Shown in pieces: positions 1 to 6,407 of a stretch of 7,713 nt of DNA; position 1 is the first letter of the stretch, and each line of letters starts with the position of its first letter. The DNA lies in assembly GCA_034112105.1 (NCBI GenBank), contig JAWUVZ010000083.1:1-7713 (forward strand), in the 5' to 3' direction. The DNA comes from Glaciecola sp034112105 (GTDB taxonomy: Bacteria; Pseudomonadota; Gammaproteobacteria; Enterobacterales; Alteromonadaceae). Below the pieces are notes generated by a model that worked only from the letters and a program-made list of their open reading frames with translations, searched no databases and was not told the DNA's origin. A program made the translations under genes and the position numbers.

Positions 1-1227
1 TGTTAAATAGCCATGAATAGTGACGCCATCGCGATTGGTAAAACTGATGGGACGTACTTCTGACATTTCGCTAGGTTCTAGTTTTGCAATCTCAGCAAAT
101 AAGAATTTGAGTTTAAGCTTTTTACGGTCAAATAAGTAATAGTCGCCAGAGTTTTTGTCATTCATTGCCATAACAATAAGGGTATTACCGTCAACAGTTT
201 CACTGACAATACGAATACGGTGATCAGGAATCGCAGCCATTAGCTGTTGTAATGCTTTTGCTTTATCGCTTTCAGTATCGACAAAGCGATACTCAGGATA
301 ACCATTTTCAAACTCTACCGCGTAGAGAGCGTTTGTTTGGTCGCTCACCCAAGTCATGAATGGATCGACAACATCATGTTGGATGATTTTTTTATGTTTA
401 GCTGTAGCGAGTTCGACTTCGTAAATAGCGCTAGTCGCGCCTTCACCGTGAGCAATAGCATAAATTGATTTGTTGTCTTCGGTGAACGAAATAGGGTAGA
501 AATCGGTTAGCCCGCCCTTAATTCTTTCAGCATCAACCCATTCACCATTTTCATAATAGAAGAGTTGATCATCGTTTTTCTTATCTCTGGCGAAGCTAAA
601 GCGAACGTCTTCTTTATTATCAACAAGGAAGCCTGCATTTGCGATAGGTGAAGTTGTGAGGCGTTTACGTTTACCTGAATAGACGTTGACGCGATATACA
701 AGGGTATATGCATAATTTTGTTTATTCCAAGGAAAGGCCATGACATAAATGTATTTGTCATCATCTTTTAAAGTATCTAAAACAAATGCACTTGCGCGAA
801 TAGCTTCATTATTTGAAATACTCGTTCCTGTCGAGCTGCCGCCATTATAACCAAACAGGTATTTAGATTTGCTGCCATCATAATTTACAGCGAGTAACTC
901 ACCATAATAATCTGACACTTCACGCTGGGCATGCTTATAGAGTTTTTGTAATACAATCCGCTCATCATTGACCCAATAATAGCGGCCCACTTCTTCATCA
1001 CCACTGAATTTGACCGCATAAGTCGGCTTCATGGATTCAAGGTTTAGGATGAGCAAGGTGCGCTTTTCATCTTCAATGAGAATAACCGCGAGGTGCTCCC
1101 CATCTGGAGATATTTTGACTTCAGAAAACTCTGAATCGGCACTGAAGTCTTTAATTTGCGGAGCCGCAAAAGTGTGGGTGGTAAATAGAACGAGCAAACA
1201 ACATGTGAGGTATAAAATGCGCAGCAT
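1..1227 (-). CDS. S9-family serine peptidase, secreted, partial (N-terminal 409 codons)
   Basis: The minus-strand reading frame from the ATG at 1227 stays open to the left edge, so the C-terminus is missing. Residues 1-21 form a signal peptide: MLR, a Leu/Val/Cys-rich core, then THTFA before AP, a signal peptidase I-type site. The rest resembles the beta-propeller half of prolyl-oligopeptidase/acylaminoacyl-peptidase proteins, with segments such as SEVKISPDGEHLAV, WVNDERIVLQK and VEFENGYPEYRFVD. It aligns throughout with the complete S9 protein at 1504-3483: residue 409 here matches residue 419 there, so about 240 residues carrying Ser-Asp-His should lie outside the window. Expected role, from the family, is cleavage of short peptides in the periplasm or outside the cell; the substrate is unknown. 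A candidate promoter lies just upstream and a terminator separates it from the paralogue. Whether its catalytic domain is intact cannot be judged here. Confidence 0.9.
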   Translation of the reverse strand, partial: MLRILYLTCCLLVLFTTHTFAAPQIKDFSADSEFSEVKISPDGEHLAVILIEDEKRTLLILNLESMKPTYAVKFSGDEEVGRYYWVNDERIVLQKLYKHAQREVSDYYGELLAVNYDGSKSKYLFGYNGGSSTGTSISNNEAIRASAFVLDTLKDDDKYIYVMAFPWNKQNYAYTLVYRVNVYSGKRKRLTTSPIANAGFLVDNKEDVRFSFARDKKNDDQLFYYENGEWVDAERIKGGLTDFYPISFTEDNKSIYAIAHGEGATSAIYEVELATAKHKKIIQHDVVDPFMTWVSDQTNALYAVEFENGYPEYRFVDTESDKAKALQQLMAAIPDHRIRIVSETVDGNTLIVMAMNDKNSGDYYLFDRKKLKLKFLFAEIAKLEPSEMSEVRPISFTNRDGVTIHGYLT

Positions 1228-1266
1228 AAATACAGTCCGTGTAATTAATGTTAAAAATGTAACGGT

Positions 1267-1295
1267 ATTGTATTTAATTCAAGTGGTCGGAGCAA
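1267..1295 (-). promoter_or_regulatory. Candidate sigma-70 promoter for the partial S9 peptidase gene
   Basis: On the minus strand, TTGCTC (1290-1295) is followed after exactly 17 bases by TACAAT (1267-1272). The -10 matches five of six consensus bases; the -35 keeps only TTG plus one. The predicted transcript start is near 1260, giving a leader of roughly 33 nt before the ATG at 1227. It lies downstream of the terminator at 1429-1461, which supports independent transcription of this gene. The call rests on motif and position only. Confidence 0.5.
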
Positions 1296-1428
1296 TACGT
1301 ACTCATTATTTATTCATTGAGATGAGGTGGAAATATGGACGTATATTACGACTTCCAATTTATGTTGATACCCGTTTGGTTGGCATCTTTGCGCGGTTGA
1401 ATTTGCTTGAAAGTCATAACGGAGGTAC

Positions 1429-1461
1429 AAAAAAAGCCGACCCCGTTTGCCGGGTATCGGC
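1429..1461 (-). terminator. Rho-independent terminator after the complete S9 peptidase gene
   Basis: Read on the minus strand, GCCGA pairs with TCGGC and an inner CCCG pairs with CGGG around a GCAAA loop, with a small internal bulge (hairpin 1436-1461). Seven T follow directly (A run at 1429-1435 on the plus strand). It lies 43 bases past the stop codon of the S9 gene at 1504-3483. The plus-strand side has no clean T run, so it acts mainly in the minus direction. Confidence 0.85.
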
Positions 1462-1480
1462 TTGTTGATATAATATTTTT

Positions 1481-1504
1481 TAGCTCATTAGCTCATTAGC
1501 TCAT
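1481..1504. repeat. Three perfect tandem copies of an 8-bp unit (TAGCTCAT)
   Basis: Copies lie at 1481-1488, 1489-1496 and 1497-1504, with no mismatches. The array reaches into the TAA stop codon (1504-1506) of the upstream S9 peptidase. On the minus strand the unit reads ATGAGCTA, so the array places TAA and TGA in successive frames just after the stop. Probably slippage-generated; no function is known to me. Confidence 0.9.
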
Positions 1505-3483
1505 TACGATTTAATGTTTAGGTTCTTTTTAAGGAATAGAAGCATTTTTTCATAATATTGGGCACGATTGTCATCATTGTAGAAACCATGGCCTTCATCA
1601 TCCATCACCAGTTTTTCATAGGGATAATCACGTGCTTTAAGGGCTTTTTCTAATGATTCTAGTTGTTCAATGGGCGCTCGTTCATCGTCACCGCCATGTA
1701 CTAGAAGCAAGTTTGCTTTCAGCTTATCTACATTTTCTGAGGGAGACATCGCCCTTAGTACTTCACTATTTTGACCTAAAACATTTTTAAGGTAACTAGT
1801 ACCCGAAGCACTATTTGCAATATCTCCTTCATCGAACATCAGTTCTAAATTATAAATCCCTGCAAAACCGATAGCGCATTTGAACAGATCGGGTTCAAGT
1901 ATTGCGCTTTGCAATGCACTATAACCACCAAAACTACCACCAGAAATACAGATACGGTTTTTATCTACATAACCTTGCTCAATGACATAATGAGTGGCAT
2001 CGAGAATGTCATATTGTACTTCTGAACCCCATTTTTGGAATCCAGCTTGTTCAAAGTTTTGTCCAAAGCCACCTGAACCACGGAAATTGACTTGTAATAC
2101 AGCCATCCCTTGATTTGCTAGCATTTGGTTTTGAGTATTAAACCCCCATTCATCTCTTACTCCATGCGGACCACCATGGGGATTGACTACAAGAGGGAGG
2201 TTTTTCGCTTCTTTATCATAAGGTAATGTTAAATAGCCGCTAATGACTTTACCGTCTCGGCTGGTAAAACTAATTGGCTTCACTTCTGACATTCGCGCTG
2301 GGTCGAGCCATTTCTTGGCAGAGGCTAAGTGTTGGAGTGTGATGGCCTTGGTATCAAATATATAATAATCACCGGGATTTCGATCGTTAAATGCCACCAC
2401 GATGAGTTTTTCTGAATGACGAGTTTCGCTAACAATACGAACTTGATGGCCAGGTAATGATGCGAGCAACTGCTTTAGCAATTTTGAATGACTGTCTTCT
2501 GGATTGACGAAAGCGTAAGACGGATAACCATTTTCAAATTCAACTGCATAGAGTTTTTTGGTAGCTTGGTTTATCCAGTAATTACTGGGATCACTTTTGT
2601 CATCTTTAATAATTTGCGTTTTTTCACCTGTTTCTAGATTGATTTCATAAATCCCTAAGGTTTCGCCTTTTACCCGAGCAGCTGCATAAATACTGTTTTT
2701 ATTTTCGGCAAAAGATATTGGGTAGAAATCATCCAAATTGAGTTTGAGGTTATCGGTGTTAAGCCATTCGCGGTCTTGACGATAAAATACTTTTGTTATG
2801 TTGTTTTCATCTTCGCCTGCAACAAAGCGTACTTCACCATCGTGATCGGTTAAAAATCGAGAGTAACCTATAGGCGAAGTGGTGACTTTTCTGCGGAACC
2901 CTTTGTATAAATCTACACGGTATACAGTCTGTGATAATTCATAGTTTAAAGAATTAGACTCATTCCATGGGATTGCATTGACGAGCATATAGCGGTCGTC
3001 ATCGGGAAGGGGATCTAAAATAAATGCCGTTGCTCTTATGGGGGTATTTTTCTTCAGATGTGAACCAGTTTGTTGCTCGCCGCTATTAAAACCAAAAAGG
3101 TAAGTTGCTCTTGAGCCATCGGCATTAACAGCCATTAGCTCACCATAATACAGCGGTACGTCACTCCAACCTTTTAAATATTCTTTTTGCAGTACGATTC
3201 TTTCATTATTGACCCAAGCGTAATTACCAACTTGGGCATTGCCAGGGAAAAATATCGCGTGATGTATTTGTTTTGTTTTTGCATTTAATATTAGTAGCTT
3301 GTCTTTACCATTATGTTTGGTTATTGCACTAATATAATCGCCTGTTGGAGATATTTTTACATTGCTAAATTCAGCCCCTCGGCTAAATAGTCGTGAAGTA
3401 GAAAGGCTTTCTGCTGCAAATGCATGGGTGAATAGGCCACCACAGACAAGTAACATAATGGTTAGGTATTTGGTGAAAATCAT
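1504..3483 (-). CDS. S9-family serine peptidase (prolyl oligopeptidase / acylaminoacyl-peptidase type), secreted, complete
   Basis: A 659-aa exported serine peptidase. Residues 1-23 are a signal peptide (K5, a Leu/Met/Val core, then HAFA before AES). Residues of about 30-410 form the beta-propeller that in this family restricts access to short peptides. Residues of about 415-659 are the alpha/beta-hydrolase domain: oxyanion-region motif HGGPHG at 436-441, nucleophile Ser517 in GGSFGGY, Asp600 in HGGDDERAP, His632 in DEGHGF. All three catalytic residues are present, so it should be active, probably trimming peptides in the periplasm or secreted fraction; the substrate is unknown. The ATG at 3483 is preceded by AAGGA at a 6-nt spacing (3490-3494). 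An intrinsic terminator follows. It is a tandem paralogue of the partial gene at 1-1227. Family placement is firm; assignment as a dipeptidyl- rather than acyl-aminopeptidase is not possible from sequence alone. Confidence 0.94.
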   Translation of the reverse strand: MIFTKYLTIMLLVCGGLFTHAFAAESLSTSRLFSRGAEFSNVKISPTGDYISAITKHNGKDKLLILNAKTKQIHHAIFFPGNAQVGNYAWVNNERIVLQKEYLKGWSDVPLYYGELMAVNADGSRATYLFGFNSGEQQTGSHLKKNTPIRATAFILDPLPDDDRYMLVNAIPWNESNSLNYELSQTVYRVDLYKGFRRKVTTSPIGYSRFLTDHDGEVRFVAGEDENNITKVFYRQDREWLNTDNLKLNLDDFYPISFAENKNSIYAAARVKGETLGIYEINLETGEKTQIIKDDKSDPSNYWINQATKKLYAVEFENGYPSYAFVNPEDSHSKLLKQLLASLPGHQVRIVSETRHSEKLIVVAFNDRNPGDYYIFDTKAITLQHLASAKKWLDPARMSEVKPISFTSRDGKVISGYLTLPYDKEAKNLPLVVNPHGGPHGVRDEWGFNTQNQMLANQGMAVLQVNFRGSGGFGQNFEQAGFQKWGSEVQYDILDATHYVIEQGYVDKNRICISGGSFGGYSALQSAILEPDLFKCAIGFAGIYNLELMFDEGDIANSASGTSYLKNVLGQNSEVLRAMSPSENVDKLKANLLLVHGGDDERAPIEQLESLEKALKARDYPYEKLVMDDEGHGFYNDDNRAQYYEKMLLFLKKNLNIKS

Positions 3484-3624
3484 GAGACATCCTTGTTTAA
3501 TCGTTCGTTCTTACTTCGTTTTTATGTGGTATAAATATTCGATCTGATACGGTTTAAGGGTAAAGGAAGAGTCAGTAGCATTGGCAGCAAAAGGACCGAA
3601 CTAGCATCCTTTATTGATGCGATA

Positions 3625-4218
3625 TTAACTTCTTAGCAATTGCTGTTGAATAAACGTCCACTGTTCATCAAAGTGTTGTGTTGGCTTTTGTTTAAACTCA
3701 CTGCGGACAAATTGTGAAATACGTCCTTCTGCAAAGGCTAGCAACAAATTAGCTAAAATAGCTTCATCGATATTAAAGCCTACGCCTTCACGCAAGGTTT
3801 TTTCACGTAGAATTTGTTTGATGTGTGTTTCTATTTTGGCAAATAATACGTCAATTCTACTGCGTAAACGCTCGTTTTCACCTAGCAAGGCATCGCCATT
3901 AAGCACCCTTGAGATGCCTGGGTTACGTTCAGAAAATACTAATAGCAGGTGTAATACCAACTGGCAGCGGGTCATGGTGTCTTTTTCTTCGTCCATGATG
4001 ATGTTTAAGCGTGATAAAATCGCATCTTCAATAAATTCGATTAAGCCTTCGAACATCCGCGCTTTACTGGGGAAGTGTCTATACAGAGCAGCTTCTGACA
4101 CGCCCACTTCGGCGGCGAGCTTTGCTGTTGTTATACGTTGACCTGGGCTGGTTTCGAGCATTTGTGCTAAGCATTGTAAAATATGCTCACGACGGTTTAT
4201 TTTAGGGCTTTCAGCCAT
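3625..4218 (-). CDS. slmA: Nucleoid occlusion protein SlmA (TetR family)
   Basis: A 197-aa protein, matching the roughly 198-aa SlmA of enterobacteria. The N-terminal TetR helix-turn-helix lies at about 30-56 (ITTAKLAAEVGVSEAALYRHFPSK), followed by the characteristic IEFIEDAILSR segment and, near the C-terminus, FVRSEFK (170-175). In E. coli, SlmA bound to its chromosomal sites interacts with FtsZ and blocks Z-ring assembly over unsegregated DNA, unlike typical TetR repressors. The ATG at 4218 has AAGGA seven bases upstream. It is the third gene of the coaBC-dut-slmA run, 35 bp after dut. In E. coli the following gene is pyrE; here it is a secreted peptidase. Only a weak hairpin and no T run follows the stop, so transcription may continue leftward. 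Confidence 0.96.
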   Translation of the reverse strand: MAESPKINRREHILQCLAQMLETSPGQRITTAKLAAEVGVSEAALYRHFPSKARMFEGLIEFIEDAILSRLNIIMDEEKDTMTRCQLVLHLLLVFSERNPGISRVLNGDALLGENERLRSRIDVLFAKIETHIKQILREKTLREGVGFNIDEAILANLLLAFAEGRISQFVRSEFKQKPTQHFDEQWTFIQQQLLRS

Positions 4219-4253
4219 TATCTGTTCCTTGGCTCAGTGACTACTTGAAAAGG

Positions 4254-4712
4254 TTATTTGGTGCCTGAATGACCAAAACCGCCTTCTCCACGATCTGAGC
4301 TATTAAACTCATCCACTACGGTAAACGTTGCCTGTACAACGGGTACAAACATCAATTGGGCTAATCGATCGCCAATTTCGAGAGTAAATGGTTTATCACT
4401 TCTGTTCCAACATGACACCATTAACTGTCCTTGGTAATCGGAGTCAATTAAGCCGACTAGATTACCCAAAACAATGCCATGTTTATGGCCCATGCCTGAG
4501 CGCGGTAAAATCACAGCGGCAAGGCCTGGGTCTGCCACATGAATGGCGATACCTGTTGGAATCAATACAGTTTGACTTGGCTCAATGACCATTGCGCTGT
4601 CGATCATGGCACGTAAATCCATGCCTGCGCTACCGGGTGTCGCATAAGCTGGCAATGGGAATTCACTGCCTATACGTGAGTCGATAATTTTTAGTTCAAT
4701 GGGTGTTTTCAT
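4254..4712 (-). CDS. dut: Deoxyuridine 5'-triphosphate nucleotidohydrolase (dUTPase)
   Basis: A 152-aa trimeric-type dUTPase that hydrolyses dUTP to dUMP and diphosphate, keeping uracil out of DNA and feeding dTMP synthesis. All five motifs are visible: I, SAGMDLRA (28-35); II, PRSGMG (70-75); III, GLIDSDYQGQ (87-96), with Asp90 as the likely catalytic base; IV, GDRLAQ (114-119); V, DRGEGGFGHSGT (140-151), the flexible C-terminal arm. The start was set at 4712 because MKTPIELK aligns with the E. coli N-terminus and gives the family length. The frame is open 31 codons further upstream to 4805, but that part overlaps coaBC and resembles nothing in the family. The ATG overlaps the coaBC TGA (ATGA, 4709-4712) and has no clear Shine-Dalgarno sequence, which points to translational coupling with coaBC. 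Confidence 0.97.
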   Translation of the reverse strand: MKTPIELKIIDSRIGSEFPLPAYATPGSAGMDLRAMIDSAMVIEPSQTVLIPTGIAIHVADPGLAAVILPRSGMGHKHGIVLGNLVGLIDSDYQGQLMVSCWNRSDKPFTLEIGDRLAQLMFVPVVQATFTVVDEFNSSDRGEGGFGHSGTK

Positions 4713-5902
4713 GATTTTTTTAATTGTTTTTCTATCAATGTAAGTAATTGGCGCGCCAGTGTCAGTTTGTCTGTTGCGGGCAGTTGTTGGCTGCCGTCTT
4801 GCCAAAATACCTGTAGTGCATTGCTATCGGCATTAAAGCCTAAGCCTTGAATAGAAACATCATTGGCGGCAATCATATCAAGCTTTTTGCGTTGAAGTTT
4901 GCCACGGGCGTATTGCTCTACATCGTTGGTTTCTGCTGCAAAGCCTACAGTAAATGGACGAGGAGTGTGCTGAGCTACCGTGGCTAAGATATCAGGATTC
5001 CGCACTAGCGCAAGTTGCATTTGTTCAGCCGATTTTTTTATTTTTTGATCTGCAACGTCAGCAATCCGATAATCAGCTACTGCGGCGCAACCAATAAAAA
5101 TATCATGTTGTTCAACCTGTTCCATCACAGCATCAAGCATTTGTTGTGCTGAACCCACATCAATGCGTGTAACACCTGCTGGGGTGGCTAGATTAACCGG
5201 ACCTGAGACTAATGTGACGGTTGCGCCCATTTCCGCAGCTGCTTGGGCTATAGAGAAACCCATTTTTCCTGAGCTGTGGTTGGAGATATAGCGCACTGGG
5301 TCAATCGCTTCACGCGTTGGCCCTGCGGTAATGAGTAACTGATGACCTTGTAATATCTTGGGGCCAAAAAATTGTATCAGTTGTTCTGCCATCACCACGG
5401 GTTCTTGCATTCTGCCAGGGCCGACTTCACCGCATGCTTGATTACCTGAGGCGGGTTGCCAAATGGTAAAGCCTTTACGGGCTAAATTAGCCATGTTTTC
5501 TTGGGTCGCAATATTTTGGTACATTTGCTGGTTCATTGCAGGGCAAACAATGACTGGGGCGCTGGTCGCTAAACAGGTGGTTGTTAACAAGTCATCTGCC
5601 ATGCCGGCATTAATACGTGCCATTAAATTTGCCGTAGCAGGTGCAAGCAATACAACATCAGCCCAACGAGCGAGTTCGATATGACCCATAGCCGCCTCTG
5701 CTGCGGGATCGAGCAAATCTGAGGCTACTGGATGGCCTGAGAGCGCTTGTATGGTTAATGGGGTGATAAACTCCATCGCGCTCTGAGTCATGATGACACG
5801 CACGTCTGCGCCACGCTCTTTTAATCGGCGGATCAAGTCTGCACTTTTATATGCGGCAATACCGCCACCAATTCCGAGTAATACTTTTTTATTTGTCAGC
5901 AT
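4709..5902 (-). CDS. coaBC: Bifunctional phosphopantothenoylcysteine decarboxylase / phosphopantothenate-cysteine ligase
   Basis: Carries out two steps of coenzyme A synthesis: CTP-dependent joining of 4'-phosphopantothenate to cysteine (CoaB) and FMN-dependent decarboxylation to 4'-phosphopantetheine (CoaC). From the chosen start (397 aa; E. coli about 406), the CoaC half covers about 1-180: flavin-site GGGIAAYK (12-19), catalytic His74 in GHIELARWAD, PAMNQQMY (121-128), and Cys157 in ASGNQACGE. The CoaB half follows: AGPTREAIDPVRYISNHSSGKMG (193-215), with Asn208 equivalent to the E. coli acyl-intermediate residue, AAVADY (273-278) and KIKK (287-290). I chose ATG 5902 because MLTNKK matches the family N-terminus. 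An ATG at 5911 and a TTG at 5923 are in-frame alternatives, and no Shine-Dalgarno sequence settles it. First gene of the coaBC-dut-slmA run, divergent from radC. Confidence 0.96.
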   Translation of the reverse strand: MLTNKKVLLGIGGGIAAYKSADLIRRLKERGADVRVIMTQSAMEFITPLTIQALSGHPVASDLLDPAAEAAMGHIELARWADVVLLAPATANLMARINAGMADDLLTTTCLATSAPVIVCPAMNQQMYQNIATQENMANLARKGFTIWQPASGNQACGEVGPGRMQEPVVMAEQLIQFFGPKILQGHQLLITAGPTREAIDPVRYISNHSSGKMGFSIAQAAAEMGATVTLVSGPVNLATPAGVTRIDVGSAQQMLDAVMEQVEQHDIFIGCAAVADYRIADVADQKIKKSAEQMQLALVRNPDILATVAQHTPRPFTVGFAAETNDVEQYARGKLQRKKLDMIAANDVSIQGLGFNADSNALQVFWQDGSQQLPATDKLTLARQLLTLIEKQLKKS

Positions 5903-6034
5903 GATGCACATTATCCGACTCAAACCTAATTGCGGCTAACAATATCACAAACCTATGACAATTTGCGCAGATCCAATCTCAAAAATATCGACCATACTGT
6001 GTAATACCAATCCTATTAAATATGTGATCTTTCA

Positions 6035-6133
6035 GCGGGAGTTCAAAGTGCTGTAGGCAAGGCAGATGATTGAAGCGAATAGTGATTCTATTTTGAAAAC
6101 ATCTAACGAAGCATAAAGTACTTTGAAACCCGC
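6035..6133. repeat. Interrupted long hairpin (first internal domain of the MITE-like element)
   Basis: Outer arms: GCGGG (6035-6039) plus TTCAAAGTGCT (6042-6052) pair with AGTACTTTGAA (6117-6127) plus CCCGC (6129-6133); one mismatch in the 11-base arm and a small bulge. Further in, AGATG (6064-6068) pairs with CATCT (6100-6104). At the tip, AATAG (6078-6082) pairs with CTATT (6088-6092). The three nested stems share one axis, so either DNA strand or a transcript could fold into a single long interrupted stem. Confidence 0.75.
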
Positions 6134-6140
6134 CAGAAAG

Positions 6141-6237
6141 GAGTCTCTCAGGTATTCCACTTCTGTGTTGTATCGATTTAAAAGGGAACAGCCATTTCTA
6201 CATCAATGCGCCTTGAATTAAAAAACCTGAGAGACTC
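6141..6237. repeat. Perfect 13-bp inverted repeat enclosing a 71-nt centre (second internal domain)
   Basis: GAGTCTCTCAGGT at 6141-6153 is exactly complementary to ACCTGAGAGACTC at 6225-6237; the right arm directly abuts the right terminal repeat. The centre (6154-6224) contains a weaker nested pair, TGTATCGAT (6169-6177) against ATCAATGCG (6202-6210), and a short GAA/TTC stem around 6186-6198. An exact 13-base match inside a degraded-looking element suggests this stem is either recent or maintained. Confidence 0.85.
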
Positions 6238-6263
6238 TGAACTGATCAGATATTTAATGAGAT

Positions 6264-6272
6264 TGGTATAAG
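6264..6272 (+). promoter_or_regulatory. Extended -10-like motif at the right end of the MITE-like element, facing radC
   Basis: TGGTATAAG reads as TGn followed by TATAAG (6267-6272), which matches five of six -10 bases and carries the extended -10 TG. The last bases of the terminal repeat (GATTGGTA) plus the flanking TAA create it. No good -35 lies 16-18 bases upstream. Transcription would start near 6279 and leave a leader of about 130 nt before radC. Motif evidence only. Confidence 0.3.
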
Positions 6273-6407
6273 CAATTCGAACTCTATTTTTGAAAAAGAC
6301 AACAATTCGTTATTGGTACTGTGCTTGCTGATTCTGCGTTGTTTTTGTTATTCAGAGTCGACTTAATGCGTTTAATGGCATCGCCACATTGAATATAAGG
6401 GACATTC

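Larger units (their letters stand above)
6005..6268. mobile_element. MITE-like non-autonomous element with terminal and internal inverted repeats
   Basis: A 264-bp non-coding block bounded by imperfect terminal inverted repeats: left 6005-6035, right 6237-6268. Both begin TACCAATC, then share ATTAAATAT, TGATC and TTCAG at nearly the same spacing, with about four differences and a one-base indel. The 3-bp TAA on both sides (6002-6004, 6269-6271) may be the target duplication. Inside are two structural units. The first is an interrupted hairpin at 6035-6133. The second is a perfect 13-bp inverted repeat (6141-6153 / 6225-6237) around a 71-nt centre. There is no transposase ORF, so any movement would need one supplied in trans. 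It sits between two divergent promoters, where insertion avoids coding DNA. I recall similar blocks beginning ATACCAATC in Shewanella and related marine genomes, but could not check copy number here. Confidence 0.8.
5903..6407. other. Divergent coaBC-radC intergenic region
   Basis: This 505-bp gap should hold the start signals of coaBC (leftward) and radC (rightward). About half (6005-6268) is the MITE-like element described separately. In 5903-6004 I find no convincing -35/-10 pair for coaBC on the minus strand, only scattered TTG-type hexamers. In 6272-6407 I likewise find no good conventional promoter for radC. The Shine-Dalgarno AAGGGA at 6397-6402 is clear. TATAAG at 6394-6399 overlaps it and is too close to the ATG to be useful. 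No plausible coding region was found here on either strand. Confidence 0.75.

Noticed and set aside
1296..1307. SlmA binding site near the promoter of the partial S9 gene
   Set aside because: The minus strand reads ATGAGTACGTAT. Only one half resembles the E. coli SlmA consensus GTGAGTACTCAC; a single half-site is expected by chance.
1031..1468. Plus-strand 145-aa open frame across the start of the partial S9 gene
   Set aside because: It is antisense to the S9 gene, its promoter and the terminator, has no recognisable family features and no good ribosome binding site.
3589..3612. Hairpin AAAGGA/TCCTTT downstream of slmA as a terminator
   Set aside because: The stem is only six AT-leaning pairs with an 11-nt loop, and its T residues are part of the stem rather than a following T run. 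An alternative 5-bp hairpin beside it is no better.
6367..6399. TTTAAT-17-TATAAG as a radC promoter
   Set aside because: The -10 overlaps the Shine-Dalgarno sequence, and transcription would start within a few bases of the ATG, removing the ribosome binding site that clearly precedes radC.
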